Part shown: piece after piece, positions 8,146 through 17,290 of the stretch
Layout: the number at the start of each line of letters is the position of its first letter
Position numbering within the stretch: position 1 is the first letter of the stretch
Source: Ferruginibacter sp.
GTDB taxonomy: Bacteria; Bacteroidota; Bacteroidia; Chitinophagales; Chitinophagaceae
Reading direction: 5' to 3'
Length of the DNA stretch: 64,000 bases
NCBI GenBank assembly: GCA_028288705.1
Contig: JAQBNH010000019.1
Span: 372,001 to 436,000, forward strand
Program-made: the position numbers and the translations under genes
Notes under the pieces: generated by a model
What the model was told of the DNA's origin: nothing
Databases searched by the model: none
The model's input: the letters and a program-made list of their open reading frames with translations, nothing else

Positions 8146-9452
8146 TGGCAGCAACATTATTAAATATTTATACAGAACCAGCAAAAACACGCTGGCCGGA
8201 ACTCGGCACACGCCCTGCATTCGACAGTTCGTCGCTTGAAGTTGCGGTGAAAAGCATCCTGGAAGAAGTGAAGGAAGCCGGTGACGCAGCTGTGCAAAAA
8301 TTCAATGCGCAGTTTGATGGAAATAACGCCGCGGATTTTCTTGTACCTGCAACTAAAATTGCCGCTTCGGAACAATTGATTGCGGGAGAACTTCGTGCGG
8401 CAATCCTGCTGGCAAAAAATAATATTGAACGTTTTCATACTGCGCAGAAAGAGCCCGTTATAAAACTGGAAACTGCGCCTGGCGTTTTTTGCTGGCGCGA
8501 ATCTGTCGGTATTGAATCTGTAGGACTGTACATTCCCGGAGGAACAGCGCCACTTTTTTCGACCTTGCTGATGCTGGCCATCCCGGCCTTGATCGCGGGT
8601 TGCAACAATATTGTCGTTTGCACGCCTGCACAAAAAAACGGTGAGGTTCATCCCGCGATCCTATATACCGCGAAAGTTTTGGGCCTCGAAAAACTTTATG
8701 CTATTGGCGGTGTTCAGGCGATCGCGGCAATGAGTTATGGAACCACTTCAGTTCCGCGTGTTTCCAAAATATTCGGGCCGGGTAATCAATACGTCACCTG
8801 CGCAAAGCAAATCGTCAGTCAGCAGGGCACTGCGATTGATATGCCTGCCGGCCCCAGTGAATTGGCAGTATACGCAGACGAAAGCTGTATCCCCGCATTC
8901 GTTGCCGCTGATTTACTCAGCCAGGCAGAACACGGAAAAGACAGCCAGGTAGTTTTAGTGGCATCCAATCCCGGTATCGTAACAGATGTAGAAATGGCCT
9001 TACAAGCGCAAATAGCAACGCTTCCGCGGGGAGATATCGCGCGTGCTGCGATGGAATACAGCCGGGCTGTTGTGATCGCGGATCCACACACAGCGTTTGA
9101 TTTTTTAAACGATTATGCGCCCGAGCACCTGATCATCGCTTCTGAAAATGCAGCCGGGCTTTCAAGGTTTGTCGTAAATGCAGGCAGTGTTTTTATCGGC
9201 AATTATTCTCCGGAATCCGCCGGTGATTATGCATCCGGTACCAATCATACCTTGCCAACGAACGGCTATGCGAAAATGTACAGCGGCGTTTCAGTGGACA
9301 GCTTTGTAAAGAAAATTACGTTCCAGGAATTAACCGGGAACGGCTTGCAAACTATTGGTAAAGCTGTGGAAACGATGGCTGCAGCAGAAGGGCTGGAAGC
9401 GCATAAAAATGCAGTTACCCTGCGATTAAAATATTTAGACAATGGCAATTGA
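8145..9452 (+). CDS. hisD: Histidinol dehydrogenase
   Basis: This enzyme catalyses the last two steps of the pathway, oxidising L-histidinol through histidinal to L-histidine with two NAD+ and a zinc ion. It is full length at 435 aa. Recognisable motifs are VGLYIPGGTAPL, FGPGNQYVTCAK, DMPAGPSELAVYAD, the zinc ligands in LSQAEHGKDSQ, and SAGDYASGTNHTLPTNG near residue 365. The ATG overlaps the hisG stop by one base, and the stop overlaps the hisC start by 11 bases, so it lies in the middle of a tightly coupled operon. Confidence 0.97.
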   Translation: MAATLLNIYTEPAKTRWPELGTRPAFDSSSLEVAVKSILEEVKEAGDAAVQKFNAQFDGNNAADFLVPATKIAASEQLIAGELRAAILLAKNNIERFHTAQKEPVIKLETAPGVFCWRESVGIESVGLYIPGGTAPLFSTLLMLAIPALIAGCNNIVVCTPAQKNGEVHPAILYTAKVLGLEKLYAIGGVQAIAAMSYGTTSVPRVSKIFGPGNQYVTCAKQIVSQQGTAIDMPAGPSELAVYADESCIPAFVAADLLSQAEHGKDSQVVLVASNPGIVTDVEMALQAQIATLPRGDIARAAMEYSRAVVIADPHTAFDFLNDYAPEHLIIASENAAGLSRFVVNAGSVFIGNYSPESAGDYASGTNHTLPTNGYAKMYSGVSVDSFVKKITFQELTGNGLQTIGKAVETMAAAEGLEAHKNAVTLRLKYLDNGN

Positions 9453-10506
9453 TATTATGAAATTGGTGCGTAGGAATATCCTGGACTTAACACCATACTC
9501 ATCCGCGCGTCATGAATTTGAAGGAAGGGCCTCGGTGTTTTTAGATGCCAATGAAAATGCATTTGGTTCAGCACTTCCGGAAAATTACAACCGCTATCCG
9601 GATCCGTTGCAATGGCAATTTAAATTTCAGTTAGCCCGCATCAAAGGCGTGCCGGCAGAAAATATTTTTATTGGTAATGGTAGTGATGAAGTGATCGACC
9701 TGGCATACCGCATTTTCTGTGATCCGGCAAAAGATAACGTGATTGTTTGTCCGCCAACATACGGCATGTACGAAGTGAGCGGGCATATCAACGATGTTGC
9801 GGTTCGCAAAGTGCCGCTGGATGCAAATTTCCAGTTGGATATTCCCGCCATCATGGATGCAACGGATGCTCAGACCAAACTGTTGTTCATCTGCTCACCG
9901 AACAATCCGACAGGAAATAATATGCGTCGTGCCGATATCGAGTTCCTGCTCAATAATTTCAACGGCATTGTTGTAATTGATGAGGCGTATATCAATTATT
10001 CCAGCCAGAAAACATTTATTGCCGAGCTCACAGAATATAATAACCTGCTCGTTATGCAGACGCTCTCTAAGGCCTGGGGCCTTGCGGCATTGCGCCTCGG
10101 ACTGGCTTACGGGTCGATGGATCTCATCGATCTTTTTAACAAAGTAAAACCGCCTTATAATATCAATGAAGCCTCGCAGCAGTTGGGGCTGGAGGCATTG
10201 CAACATACCGAACAGGTGAATGAGTGGATCCGTATTACAGTAGCAGAACGCGCGAGAGTGGTTAAGGCATTGCAGGCGATGACTGTTGTAGAAAATATTT
10301 TTGACAGTGCTGCAAATTTCCTGCTGGTGCGGGTAAGTGATGCACATGCTCTGTATGCATACCTTGCGTCGAACGAAATCGTTGTACGAAACCGAAGCAA
10401 AGAACCCGGTTGTGAAAACTGCCTGCGCATCACCATCGGTACGCCCGGGGAAAACGATGACTTAATCAAAACTTTACAAGCATACACGAAAGATCATGGA
10501 AAATAA
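9442..10506 (+). CDS. hisC: Histidinol-phosphate aminotransferase
   Basis: This PLP enzyme of fold type I converts imidazole acetol phosphate and glutamate to histidinol phosphate. The PLP lysine is in TLSKAWGLAALRLG. Other landmarks are LDANENAFG near the N terminus, NRYPDPLQW, GNGSDEVIDL, SPNNPTGN and VVIDEAYINY. The start could be ATG 9442, overlapping hisD by 11 bases, or ATG 9457, which gives MKLVRRNILDL. I keep 9442, but the shorter form is plausible. It overlaps hisB by 11 bases. Confidence 0.96.
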   Translation: MAIDIMKLVRRNILDLTPYSSARHEFEGRASVFLDANENAFGSALPENYNRYPDPLQWQFKFQLARIKGVPAENIFIGNGSDEVIDLAYRIFCDPAKDNVIVCPPTYGMYEVSGHINDVAVRKVPLDANFQLDIPAIMDATDAQTKLLFICSPNNPTGNNMRRADIEFLLNNFNGIVVIDEAYINYSSQKTFIAELTEYNNLLVMQTLSKAWGLAALRLGLAYGSMDLIDLFNKVKPPYNINEASQQLGLEALQHTEQVNEWIRITVAERARVVKALQAMTVVENIFDSAANFLLVRVSDAHALYAYLASNEIVVRNRSKEPGCENCLRITIGTPGENDDLIKTLQAYTKDHGK

Positions 10507-11659
10507 AAAAGTGCCCTTAAAGAAACTGTTATTTGTTGACCGGGATGGCACACTCATAAAAGAAGCGCCGCCGACATATCAATTGGATGCATTTGAAAAA
10601 CTGCATTTCTATCCGCATGCATTTGAGTTTATGCGCAAGATCGCAGCCGAACTGGATTACGAACTGGTGATGGTTACCAACCAGGATGGGCTAGGAACGG
10701 ACTCATTCCCCGAGCATACTTTCTGGCCGGTGCATAACCTCGTGATGGAAAGTTTCGCAAATGAAGGCGTTGTTTTCCCGAAAGTTTTTATCGACCGGAG
10801 TTTCCCGGACGAAGGCCTTTCTACGAGGAAGCCGGGCATCGGTATGTTGCTCGAATACCTCGATGAAAGCATCTACGATCTTAAGCATTCTTTTGTTATC
10901 GGGGACCGGATCACGGATATGCAACTCGCGAAAAACCTTGGCTGTAAAGGTATCTGGCTGAATATTGATGAACAGCTTGGCGCGGCAGAAATCAGCGAAA
11001 CTGTTGCAGCATTAAAGAGTGATACGATTGTGTTATCAACACCGGACTGGAAAGCGATTTACCAGTTTCTGAAATTGCCTGTGCGTTCGGCAACGCATCA
11101 ACGCAAGACGAATGAAACCGATATCATGTTAACCCTTACGCTGGATGGTGAAGGAAAATCTTCTATCAATACCGGGATCGGTTTTTTTGATCATATGCTG
11201 GAACAATTGTCGCGGCATAGCGGAATCGACCTGATGGTCCGTTGTACAGGCGATCTTGAAATTGATGAGCATCATACCATAGAAGATACTGCGATTGCCC
11301 TGGGTGAGGCATTTGCGCAGGCGATCGGCAATAAAAAGGGAATAGAGCGCTATGGTTTTCTTTTGCCGATGGATGATGCCCTGGCGCGCGTAGCGATTGA
11401 TTTTGGCGGCCGCAGCTGGCTGGTTTGGAAAGTTAAGTTTAGCAGGAAATATTTAGGTGCAATGCCCACAGAAATGTTCTATCATTTCTTCAAGTCCTTT
11501 TCTGATGCAGCACAGTGCAATATCAATATCAAAGCGAAGGGAGAAAACGATCACCATAAGATCGAAGCAATATTTAAAGCGTTTGCCAAATCAATAAAGA
11601 TGGCGGTGAGGAGAGATGAAACAAGTAACCAGTTGCCCACGACGAAAGGAATTTTATAA
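10496..11659 (+). CDS. hisB: Bifunctional histidinol-phosphatase / imidazoleglycerol-phosphate dehydratase
   Basis: The 387-aa fusion carries two pathway steps. Residues about 10-175 form a HAD phosphatase with FVDRDGTLI, VTNQDGLGT and GDRITDMQLAKNLGC. Residues about 200-387 form the dehydratase with FFDHMLEQLSRHSG, DEHHTIEDTAIALGEA and NDHHKIEAIFKAFAKS, the metal-binding His clusters. The region matching the zinc-binding Cys loop of the E. coli phosphatase domain reads VFIDRSFPDEGLSTRKPG here and has no Cys, so that zinc site is absent. This probably reflects the Bacteroidota subfamily rather than loss of function. It ends immediately before the hisH ATG. Confidence 0.96.
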   Translation: MENKKVPLKKLLFVDRDGTLIKEAPPTYQLDAFEKLHFYPHAFEFMRKIAAELDYELVMVTNQDGLGTDSFPEHTFWPVHNLVMESFANEGVVFPKVFIDRSFPDEGLSTRKPGIGMLLEYLDESIYDLKHSFVIGDRITDMQLAKNLGCKGIWLNIDEQLGAAEISETVAALKSDTIVLSTPDWKAIYQFLKLPVRSATHQRKTNETDIMLTLTLDGEGKSSINTGIGFFDHMLEQLSRHSGIDLMVRCTGDLEIDEHHTIEDTAIALGEAFAQAIGNKKGIERYGFLLPMDDALARVAIDFGGRSWLVWKVKFSRKYLGAMPTEMFYHFFKSFSDAAQCNINIKAKGENDHHKIEAIFKAFAKSIKMAVRRDETSNQLPTTKGIL

Positions 11660-12253
11660 ATGAAGATCGCGATCATAGCCTATAATGCAGGGAATATCCA
11701 AAGCGTTTTGTATGCACTCAAACGGCTCGGGCATACTGCTCTGGTTACTGCTGATGAAAAGCAGTTAAGAGCTGCAGACCGCGTGATCTTTCCCGGTGTT
11801 GGCAATGCCGGCGCGGCTATGGACAGTTTACGGGGGTCGGGACTGGATCAAATCATTCCTGCATTGCAACAACCGGTATTAGGGATTTGCGTGGGGATGC
11901 AGTTGCTTGGGATGACTTCCGAAGAATCGGATACCCAATGCCTTGGAATCATTCCGGCGAGAGTGAAGAAATTTGTAAATACCAGCGCGGAACGGATCAA
12001 GGTTCCGCAGGTAGGTTGGAATACGATCCGCAATTTTAAGGGTTCCTTACTGGAAGGTGTAGCCGAAAATGTCTTCGTATATTATGTCCATAGCTTTTAC
12101 ATGGAACTTTGTGAAAATACTGTCGCGGCTTCCGATTATATTTTACCCTATAGTGCTGCAGTCTCGAAGGATAATTTTTATGGTGTTCAGTTCCACGCAG
12201 AGAAATCAGGGGCTGCAGGAGACCGCATCATTCAGAACTTTTTAAAACAATAA
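11660..12253 (+). CDS. hisH: Imidazole glycerol phosphate synthase, glutaminase subunit
   Basis: This class I glutamine amidotransferase supplies ammonia to HisF in the synthase complex. The 197-aa protein has the oxyanion strand VIFPGVGNAGAAM, nucleophile Cys77 in LGICVGMQLLG and the catalytic His-Glu pair in GVQFHAEKSG; most family members have HPEKS, so Ala for Pro is a small deviation. There is no gap after hisB and a one-base gap before hisA. Confidence 0.96.
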   Translation: MKIAIIAYNAGNIQSVLYALKRLGHTALVTADEKQLRAADRVIFPGVGNAGAAMDSLRGSGLDQIIPALQQPVLGICVGMQLLGMTSEESDTQCLGIIPARVKKFVNTSAERIKVPQVGWNTIRNFKGSLLEGVAENVFVYYVHSFYMELCENTVAASDYILPYSAAVSKDNFYGVQFHAEKSGAAGDRIIQNFLKQ

Positions 12254-12254
12254 G

Positions 12255-12983
12255 ATGGAGATCATTCCTGCAATTGATATTATAGAGGGCAAATGTGTTC
12301 GGCTCACGCATGGAGATTTTGCCCGGCAAAAAACTTATCATGCCCTTCCGCTTGATGTGGCTAAAGCTTTTGAAGACGCGGGTATCAGGCGATTGCATTT
12401 GGTGGACCTTGATGGCGCGAAAGCGGGCAGCATTGTGAATTACGCCGTATTGGAAGCGATTGCCTCCCAAACGAAAATGGAAATTGATTTTGGGGGCGGT
12501 ATCAAGAAAAAGGAAGATGTGGAACTCGTTTTGAAGGCGGGCGCAACGATGGCAACAATTGGAAGCATTGCGGTAAAATCACCGGAAACGATAAAGGAAT
12601 GGCTGGCTGAATTTGGTGCTGATCGTTTTTTTATCGGGGCCGACGTGCTGGATGAAAACATCCGGATCAACGGCTGGCTGGCAGATGGCGGAATAAATGT
12701 TTATACCTTTTTGGAACAAATGATCAGCTTCGGTGCGCGGCATTTTTTCTGCACGGATATTTCTAAAGATGGCGCGATGCAGGGGCCATCCACAGATCTG
12801 TATAAAAACATCATTGCCCGTTTCCCGGGAATCAATTTAACGGCAAGTGGTGGCGTTACCACCATGAATGATCTTCATGAACTCGAGGTTGCCGGTTGTG
12901 CTGGCGCGATCATTGGCAAAGCGATTTATGAAGGAAATTTATCGCTGGAAGAAATCACCTATTTCAAAAACCTGAAAAACTAA
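12255..12983 (+). CDS. hisA: ProFAR isomerase (HisA)
   Basis: This (beta/alpha)8-barrel enzyme carries out the Amadori isomerisation of ProFAR to PRFAR. The 242 residues include catalytic Asp8 in [14 protein letters not shown], the first phosphate-binding region IDFGGGIKK, the second catalytic Asp in [14 protein letters not shown] and the second phosphate loop [12 protein letters not shown]. It is closely related to the neighbouring HisF, as usual for this pair. Confidence 0.96.
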   Translation: MEIIPAIDIIEGKCVRLTHGDFARQKTYHALPLDVAKAFEDAGIRRLHLVDLDGAKAGSIVNYAVLEAIASQTKMEIDFGGGIKKKEDVELVLKAGATMATIGSIAVKSPETIKEWLAEFGADRFFIGADVLDENIRINGWLADGGINVYTFLEQMISFGARHFFCTDISKDGAMQGPSTDLYKNIIARFPGINLTASGGVTTMNDLHELEVAGCAGAIIGKAIYEGNLSLEEITYFKNLKN

Positions 12984-12991
12984 AGAAGCGA

Positions 12992-13759
12992 TTGCTTACA
13001 AAAAGAATCATACCATGCCTGGATATCCGCAACGGCAGAACCGTGAAGGGTGTCAATTTCGTGGATATTAAAGATGCCGGCGACCCGGTAGCACTCGCAG
13101 TTAAATATGCGGCAAGCGGCGCCGACGAACTGGTATTCCTCGACATCACTGCAACGATCGAGGCACGTGCGACTTTGTTAAGCCTGGTGAATGATATCGC
13201 TTCGTCGATCAATATTCCGTTTACGGTTGGTGGTGGCATTACTTCCCTTGCAGACGTAGAAGTATTATTAAAAAACGGTGCGGACAAGATTTCTATCAAT
13301 TCGTTCGCGGTGTGTAATCCGGACATTATTAAAGAGATGAGTACGGCTTTCGGGAGCCAGTGTGTTGTGGTCGCGATCGATACAAAAAAAGAAATTAACG
13401 AAAACTGGCAGGTATATTTAAATGGTGGAAGATTGAATACCGGCCTGGATTGCAGCGATTGGGCGCGGCAGGCGGTTGACCTTGGTGCCGGAGAAATCCT
13501 CCTCACGAGTATGAACAATGATGGCACCAAAGAAGGATTCGCGCTTGACATAACCAAAAAGCTGGCGGAACAACTACCCGTGCCTGTTATTGCATCAGGC
13601 GGTGCCGGAAGGCTGGAACATTTCAGGGATGTGTTTCAGCTGGCTGCTGCAGATGCAGCCCTTGCAGCCGGGATTTTCCATTTTGGCGAGATGCTAATTC
13701 CTGATTTAAAAAACTATTTACTCGAGCAGGGCATTCCTGTTCGCCCAAACCAACAATAA
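12992..13759 (+). CDS. hisF: Imidazole glycerol phosphate synthase, cyclase subunit
   Basis: This is the cyclase half of the HisHF complex, forming imidazole glycerol phosphate and AICAR from PRFAR and ammonia. The 255 residues start [20 protein letters not shown], where catalytic Asp11 lies. [20 protein letters not shown] and [14 protein letters not shown] with the second catalytic Asp follow, then [13 protein letters not shown]. The start is TTG at 12992: alignment of the N terminus to the family leaves no room for another, and no in-frame ATG lies between the hisA stop and this point. This is the only non-ATG start in the operon. Confidence 0.95.
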   Translation: MLTKRIIPCLDIRNGRTVKGVNFVDIKDAGDPVALAVKYAASGADELVFLDITATIEARATLLSLVNDIASSINIPFTVGGGITSLADVEVLLKNGADKISINSFAVCNPDIIKEMSTAFGSQCVVVAIDTKKEINENWQVYLNGGRLNTGLDCSDWARQAVDLGAGEILLTSMNNDGTKEGFALDITKKLAEQLPVPVIASGGAGRLEHFRDVFQLAAADAALAAGIFHFGEMLIPDLKNYLLEQGIPVRPNQQ

Positions 13760-13764
13760 ATATT

Positions 13765-14367
13765 ATGGTTGCAGATTTTACAAAATATCCGGATGGTTTA
13801 ATGCCCTGCATTGTGCAGGATGCACTTACCTTAAATGTGTTGATGCTCGGCTTTATGAATGCGGATGCATTAAAGGAAACAGAAAAATGCGGGCGGGTAA
13901 CTTTTTTCAGTCGCAGCAAAAATCGTCTTTGGACGAAAGGCGAAACCAGCGGCAACTCCTTAACCGTGCGTTCTATCCAGGTGGATTGCGATGCAGATAC
14001 TTTGCTGGTTAAAGCGATTCCGAATGGCCCGGTTTGCCATACAGGAGCAGATACATGTTTTGGCACGTCGAATCGCGCAGCGCATTTTACAGACGAACTC
14101 GAATCGATCATCCGCGACAGGAGAAATGAATCGGGAACAAATTCTTACACCGCTTCCCTGTTTGCATCTGGTATCAACAAGATCGCCCAGAAAGTAGGAG
14201 AGGAAGCCATAGAACTCGTTATTGAAGCAAAAGATAATAACGATGATTTATTTAAAAATGAAGCGGCGGATTTGCTATTCCATTACCTGATTCTCCTGCA
14301 GGCCAAAGGTTTTTCTCTGGGGGATATTGACGCAGTACTTCGTGAACGGCATAAAAAAACAGGATAG
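13765..14367 (+). CDS. hisI: Bifunctional phosphoribosyl-AMP cyclohydrolase / phosphoribosyl-ATP pyrophosphohydrolase
   Basis: The 200-aa HisIE fusion performs steps two and three of the pathway. The HisI part (about 1-110) contains LMLGFMNADAL, FFSRSKNRLWTKGETSGN and the metal-binding segments VDCDADTLLVKA and GPVCHTGADTCF. The HisE part (about 115-200) has the helical pyrophosphohydrolase motif KVGEEAIELVIEAKD and NEAADLLFHYL. It is the last gene of the operon. Its final codons form one arm of a terminator hairpin shared with the convergent M13 peptidase gene. Confidence 0.96.
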   Translation: MVADFTKYPDGLMPCIVQDALTLNVLMLGFMNADALKETEKCGRVTFFSRSKNRLWTKGETSGNSLTVRSIQVDCDADTLLVKAIPNGPVCHTGADTCFGTSNRAAHFTDELESIIRDRRNESGTNSYTASLFASGINKIAQKVGEEAIELVIEAKDNNDDLFKNEAADLLFHYLILLQAKGFSLGDIDAVLRERHKKTG

Positions 14368-14383
14368 CCATACTATCCTGTTT
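14350..14383. terminator. Shared terminator hairpin between hisIE and the M13 peptidase gene
   Basis: An 11-bp perfect stem pairs AAACAGGATAG (14357-14367) with CTATCCTGTTT (14373-14383) around CCATA. The left arm includes the last codons and stop codon of hisIE. On the minus strand the hairpin is followed by a run of seven T residues, so it is a good terminator for the peptidase gene. In the his direction the T run is weak. Confidence 0.75.
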
Positions 14384-14402
14384 CAAACATCGAAATTATA
14401 TT

Positions 14403-16445
14403 TTACCAGATGGAGACGCGTAAACTATCTGCGCGGTACATTTTATCGCCTGGTTTTATACCGAAAGCTTCATAAAATTCCGGGATATTTACGACCGGCC
14501 CGTTCACTCTTTCCTTTGCAGGCGAGTGCACATCCGTGATCACGAGGTTGGCGAGGCGTTCTTTCCGGATCTGATATAACCATCCCAACGCATAGCCCAT
14601 GAAATAGCGCTGAACCTGTGTAAGCCCTGCGATCTTTTCGTTTTTCTTATACGCTTCTGTTTTCTTAAACGCATCGAGGCCGAGCAACATTCCACCAAGG
14701 TCTGCGATGTTTTCTCCCTGCGTGGCATTACCATTAATATGCAATGTATCAACCGGGCTGAACTCATTGAATTGCGAAATGATCAACTTTGCGCGCTTGG
14801 TGAATTCTGCTTCGTCCGTTTTTGTCCACCAGTTTTTTAAGTTCCCTTCTGCATCATATTGCCGTCCCTGGTCATCAAAACCATGGGTGATCTCATGGCC
14901 AATAGTTGACGCAGCAGCATATCCATACACCAGGGCATCGTCGAGATCTGCATCGCGATAACCCGGCACCGCAAAGATGCCTGCAGGCATAACGATCTCG
15001 TTATTGCTGGGGTTGTAATACGCGTTGTACGTCTGCGGCGTCATGCTCCATTCGGTGCGGTCTACGGGTTTCCCTAATTTGTTGATCTCGTAATTATGCC
15101 ACCATTCGTTCGCGCGTTGCATATTCAGTACCCACGGGCCGTCATCAATGGCCAGGCTGCTGAAGTCTTTCCATTTATCAGGGTAGCCCACTTTTTTTGT
15201 GATGCCTGCTAATTTTTTATAGGCTTTTTGTTTTGTGCTGTCGCTCATCCAGGAAAGTTTTGCGATCCTTTCTTTATAGGCTGCGCGAATGTTTTCCACG
15301 ATATCGTTGTAACGTTTCTTCGCCGTCTCATTAAAATATTCTTTCACGAACAGTTGCCCCAATGCTTCACCGATCGCATCTTCTTCGGCATCCATCACAC
15401 GTTTCCAACGCGCGCGCGGTTCGGAAGCGCCGGTTAGTGTTTTGCGGTAAGCGAAATAATTCATGAACGTTGTCTGATCGAGGTAAGATGCATAACTCTG
15501 GATGACCCGAAGCTTCAGGTAATTCTTCCAGGTATCCATATTTGTCGCTGTAAATTCCTTCCCTAGGGTGCTGTAGAATTCGGGCTGACCTAAAATTACG
15601 GTATCTACTTTATTGGCGCCTGTGAGTTGCGCGTAGTTTTTCCAATTGATGGAAGGAGCCAATTTGGACAGGCCTTCCCAGCTCATCTTATTGTAGTTTT
15701 TATAAGGGTCACGGAGATCTTCCAGTTTGCGGCTGGATTTAGCGAGCCGGGTTTCCAGGTCATACACTGCCGCCACGTTTTTCGCAGCATTGGCAGTATC
15801 CAGCTGTCGGAAAGTTTTCAGCAGGTAATCTTTATAAGCCGCCCGAACCTTCACCGAACGGTCATCGGTATTAAAATAATATTCGCGGTTCGGCAAACCT
15901 AGTCCGCCCTGGTCCAGTTTGAATGCCATTACTTCGCTGTTTTTGTCGTCCTGACCTACATAATTACTGAACAAGGCGTTCACACCTTTACGATGTAGCG
16001 TGGCTACTTCTGTCAACAACTGTTCTGCGTTACTGATCGCATCGATGGCTTTAAAATCATTTTGCAAAGGCGACAGTCCTGCGCGATCAATTCCGGCAGA
16101 GTCCATACCGCTTTTCCAGAAGTCGCCGATCTTTTGCGAGATCGTTCCTTTCGCAGCTTTCTCTGCAACGGCATCTTCATTGATCTTTTTCAATTTTGAA
16201 TAAATCTCATCCTGCACCATATTGCCGATGCCCCAGCCGCTTTCTGCACCAGGGATAGCTGTGCGTTTGATCCAGCCGCCATTTGCATACAGGAAGAAAT
16301 CATCGCCGGGTTTCACCGTGCTGTCCATGTTGGCAGCGAGGATATCCACTGCAGGTTTTTCAGATCCGGGTCCGGCTTCTTTACCGGAATTATTGCAGGC
16401 GGCAAAACTGCTGCCCAGGAGACATAATGCTATTAGTTTTCGCAT
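14403..16445 (-). CDS. M13-family zinc metallopeptidase (neprilysin-like), lipoprotein
   Basis: The 680-aa secreted endopeptidase of the neprilysin/PepO family cleaves oligopeptides. The N terminus MRKLIALCLLGSSFAAC is a lipoprotein signal with the modified Cys at about 17, so the enzyme is likely tethered to the outer membrane or periplasmic face. The zinc site is HEITH (about 517-521) in the context IGHEITHGFDDQGRQYD, and the third ligand and structural motif is ENIADLGG. The family hallmark NAYYNPSNNEIVMPAGI lies just upstream. It is convergent with the his operon and has no operon partner. Confidence 0.95.
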   Translation of the reverse strand: MRKLIALCLLGSSFAACNNSGKEAGPGSEKPAVDILAANMDSTVKPGDDFFLYANGGWIKRTAIPGAESGWGIGNMVQDEIYSKLKKINEDAVAEKAAKGTISQKIGDFWKSGMDSAGIDRAGLSPLQNDFKAIDAISNAEQLLTEVATLHRKGVNALFSNYVGQDDKNSEVMAFKLDQGGLGLPNREYYFNTDDRSVKVRAAYKDYLLKTFRQLDTANAAKNVAAVYDLETRLAKSSRKLEDLRDPYKNYNKMSWEGLSKLAPSINWKNYAQLTGANKVDTVILGQPEFYSTLGKEFTATNMDTWKNYLKLRVIQSYASYLDQTTFMNYFAYRKTLTGASEPRARWKRVMDAEEDAIGEALGQLFVKEYFNETAKKRYNDIVENIRAAYKERIAKLSWMSDSTKQKAYKKLAGITKKVGYPDKWKDFSSLAIDDGPWVLNMQRANEWWHNYEINKLGKPVDRTEWSMTPQTYNAYYNPSNNEIVMPAGIFAVPGYRDADLDDALVYGYAAASTIGHEITHGFDDQGRQYDAEGNLKNWWTKTDEAEFTKRAKLIISQFNEFSPVDTLHINGNATQGENIADLGGMLLGLDAFKKTEAYKKNEKIAGLTQVQRYFMGYALGWLYQIRKERLANLVITDVHSPAKERVNGPVVNIPEFYEAFGIKPGDKMYRADSLRVSIW

Positions 16446-16535
16446 GTAAAAAATGTTTTATCGCTAAATGTAAGTAAGGCTTTACCGATTTTAAAAATAT
16501 TTTGATGAAAGGTAGTTTATACAGACATTCGCGGC

Positions 16536-17123
16536 ATGACGCCAGAAAGATCAGAAAGGTTGACGAATGTGCTGGAAAAAAGGCAACCGGGCCTAACGGT
16601 GGTGTTGGAAAATGTTTCCGATCCGCATAATATTTCTGCCGTGATGCGCACCTGTGATGCGGTCGGTATCCAGGATATTTATATTCTCAATACCCAGATC
16701 GCGCTTCATGAAAGATGGAGCGCGAAAACTTCATCTAGTGCTGCCAAATGGTTAACCGTTCACCAGTTCCAGGATGCGGCGGAATGTTTTGCTGCACTGC
16801 GAACAAAATTTGCGAAGATCTACACTACGCACCTGAGTTCCGATGCGGTTGGTTTGTATGAACTCGATCTGCGTGAACCAACAGCCCTGGTTTTTGGTAA
16901 TGAGCATAGCGGGGTGAGTGACGACATCATTGCGATGGCCGATGGAAATTTCATCATTCCGCAGGTTGGAATCATAAAATCGCTGAACATTTCGGTAGCC
17001 TGCGCGGTAACTGTTTATGAAGCTTTTCGCCAGAAAACGCTTGCCGGGCATTATTCAAGCCCCAATTTATCCCCCGACGCCCTCCAGATCTTAAAAACAG
17101 ACTGGGGTTTTAAGGAAGAGTAA
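16536..17123 (+). CDS. trmH: tRNA/rRNA 2'-O-methyltransferase of the TrmH (SpoU) family
   Basis: The 195-aa SPOUT methyltransferase probably methylates the ribose of G18 in tRNA using S-adenosylmethionine. Its N terminus (RSERLTNVLEKRQPGLTVVLENV) resembles TrmH. The three SpoU motifs are NISAVMRTCDAVG with the catalytic Arg, LVFGNEHSGVS, and IPQVGIIKSLNISVACAV, which forms the trefoil knot. ATG 16536 is preferred because it gives the usual short N-terminal helix. The gene is isolated. Assignment to tRNA G18 rather than another 2'-O site rests on similarity only. Confidence 0.9.
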   Translation: MTPERSERLTNVLEKRQPGLTVVLENVSDPHNISAVMRTCDAVGIQDIYILNTQIALHERWSAKTSSSAAKWLTVHQFQDAAECFAALRTKFAKIYTTHLSSDAVGLYELDLREPTALVFGNEHSGVSDDIIAMADGNFIIPQVGIIKSLNISVACAVTVYEAFRQKTLAGHYSSPNLSPDALQILKTDWGFKEE

Positions 17124-17290
17124 TACTTCCAACTCATGTAAAATTTTCTACAGCCAGCGGGAATTTCTCTGGTTTTTGGGTGATCATAGCCTGATTATTT
17201 CTAATACGACCGTGGTATTTCTGCTTTATGACGTTGGTTTTCATTGGCATATCATTTGTCTTTAAGCAAATAGCAATTAATAACCAACTA

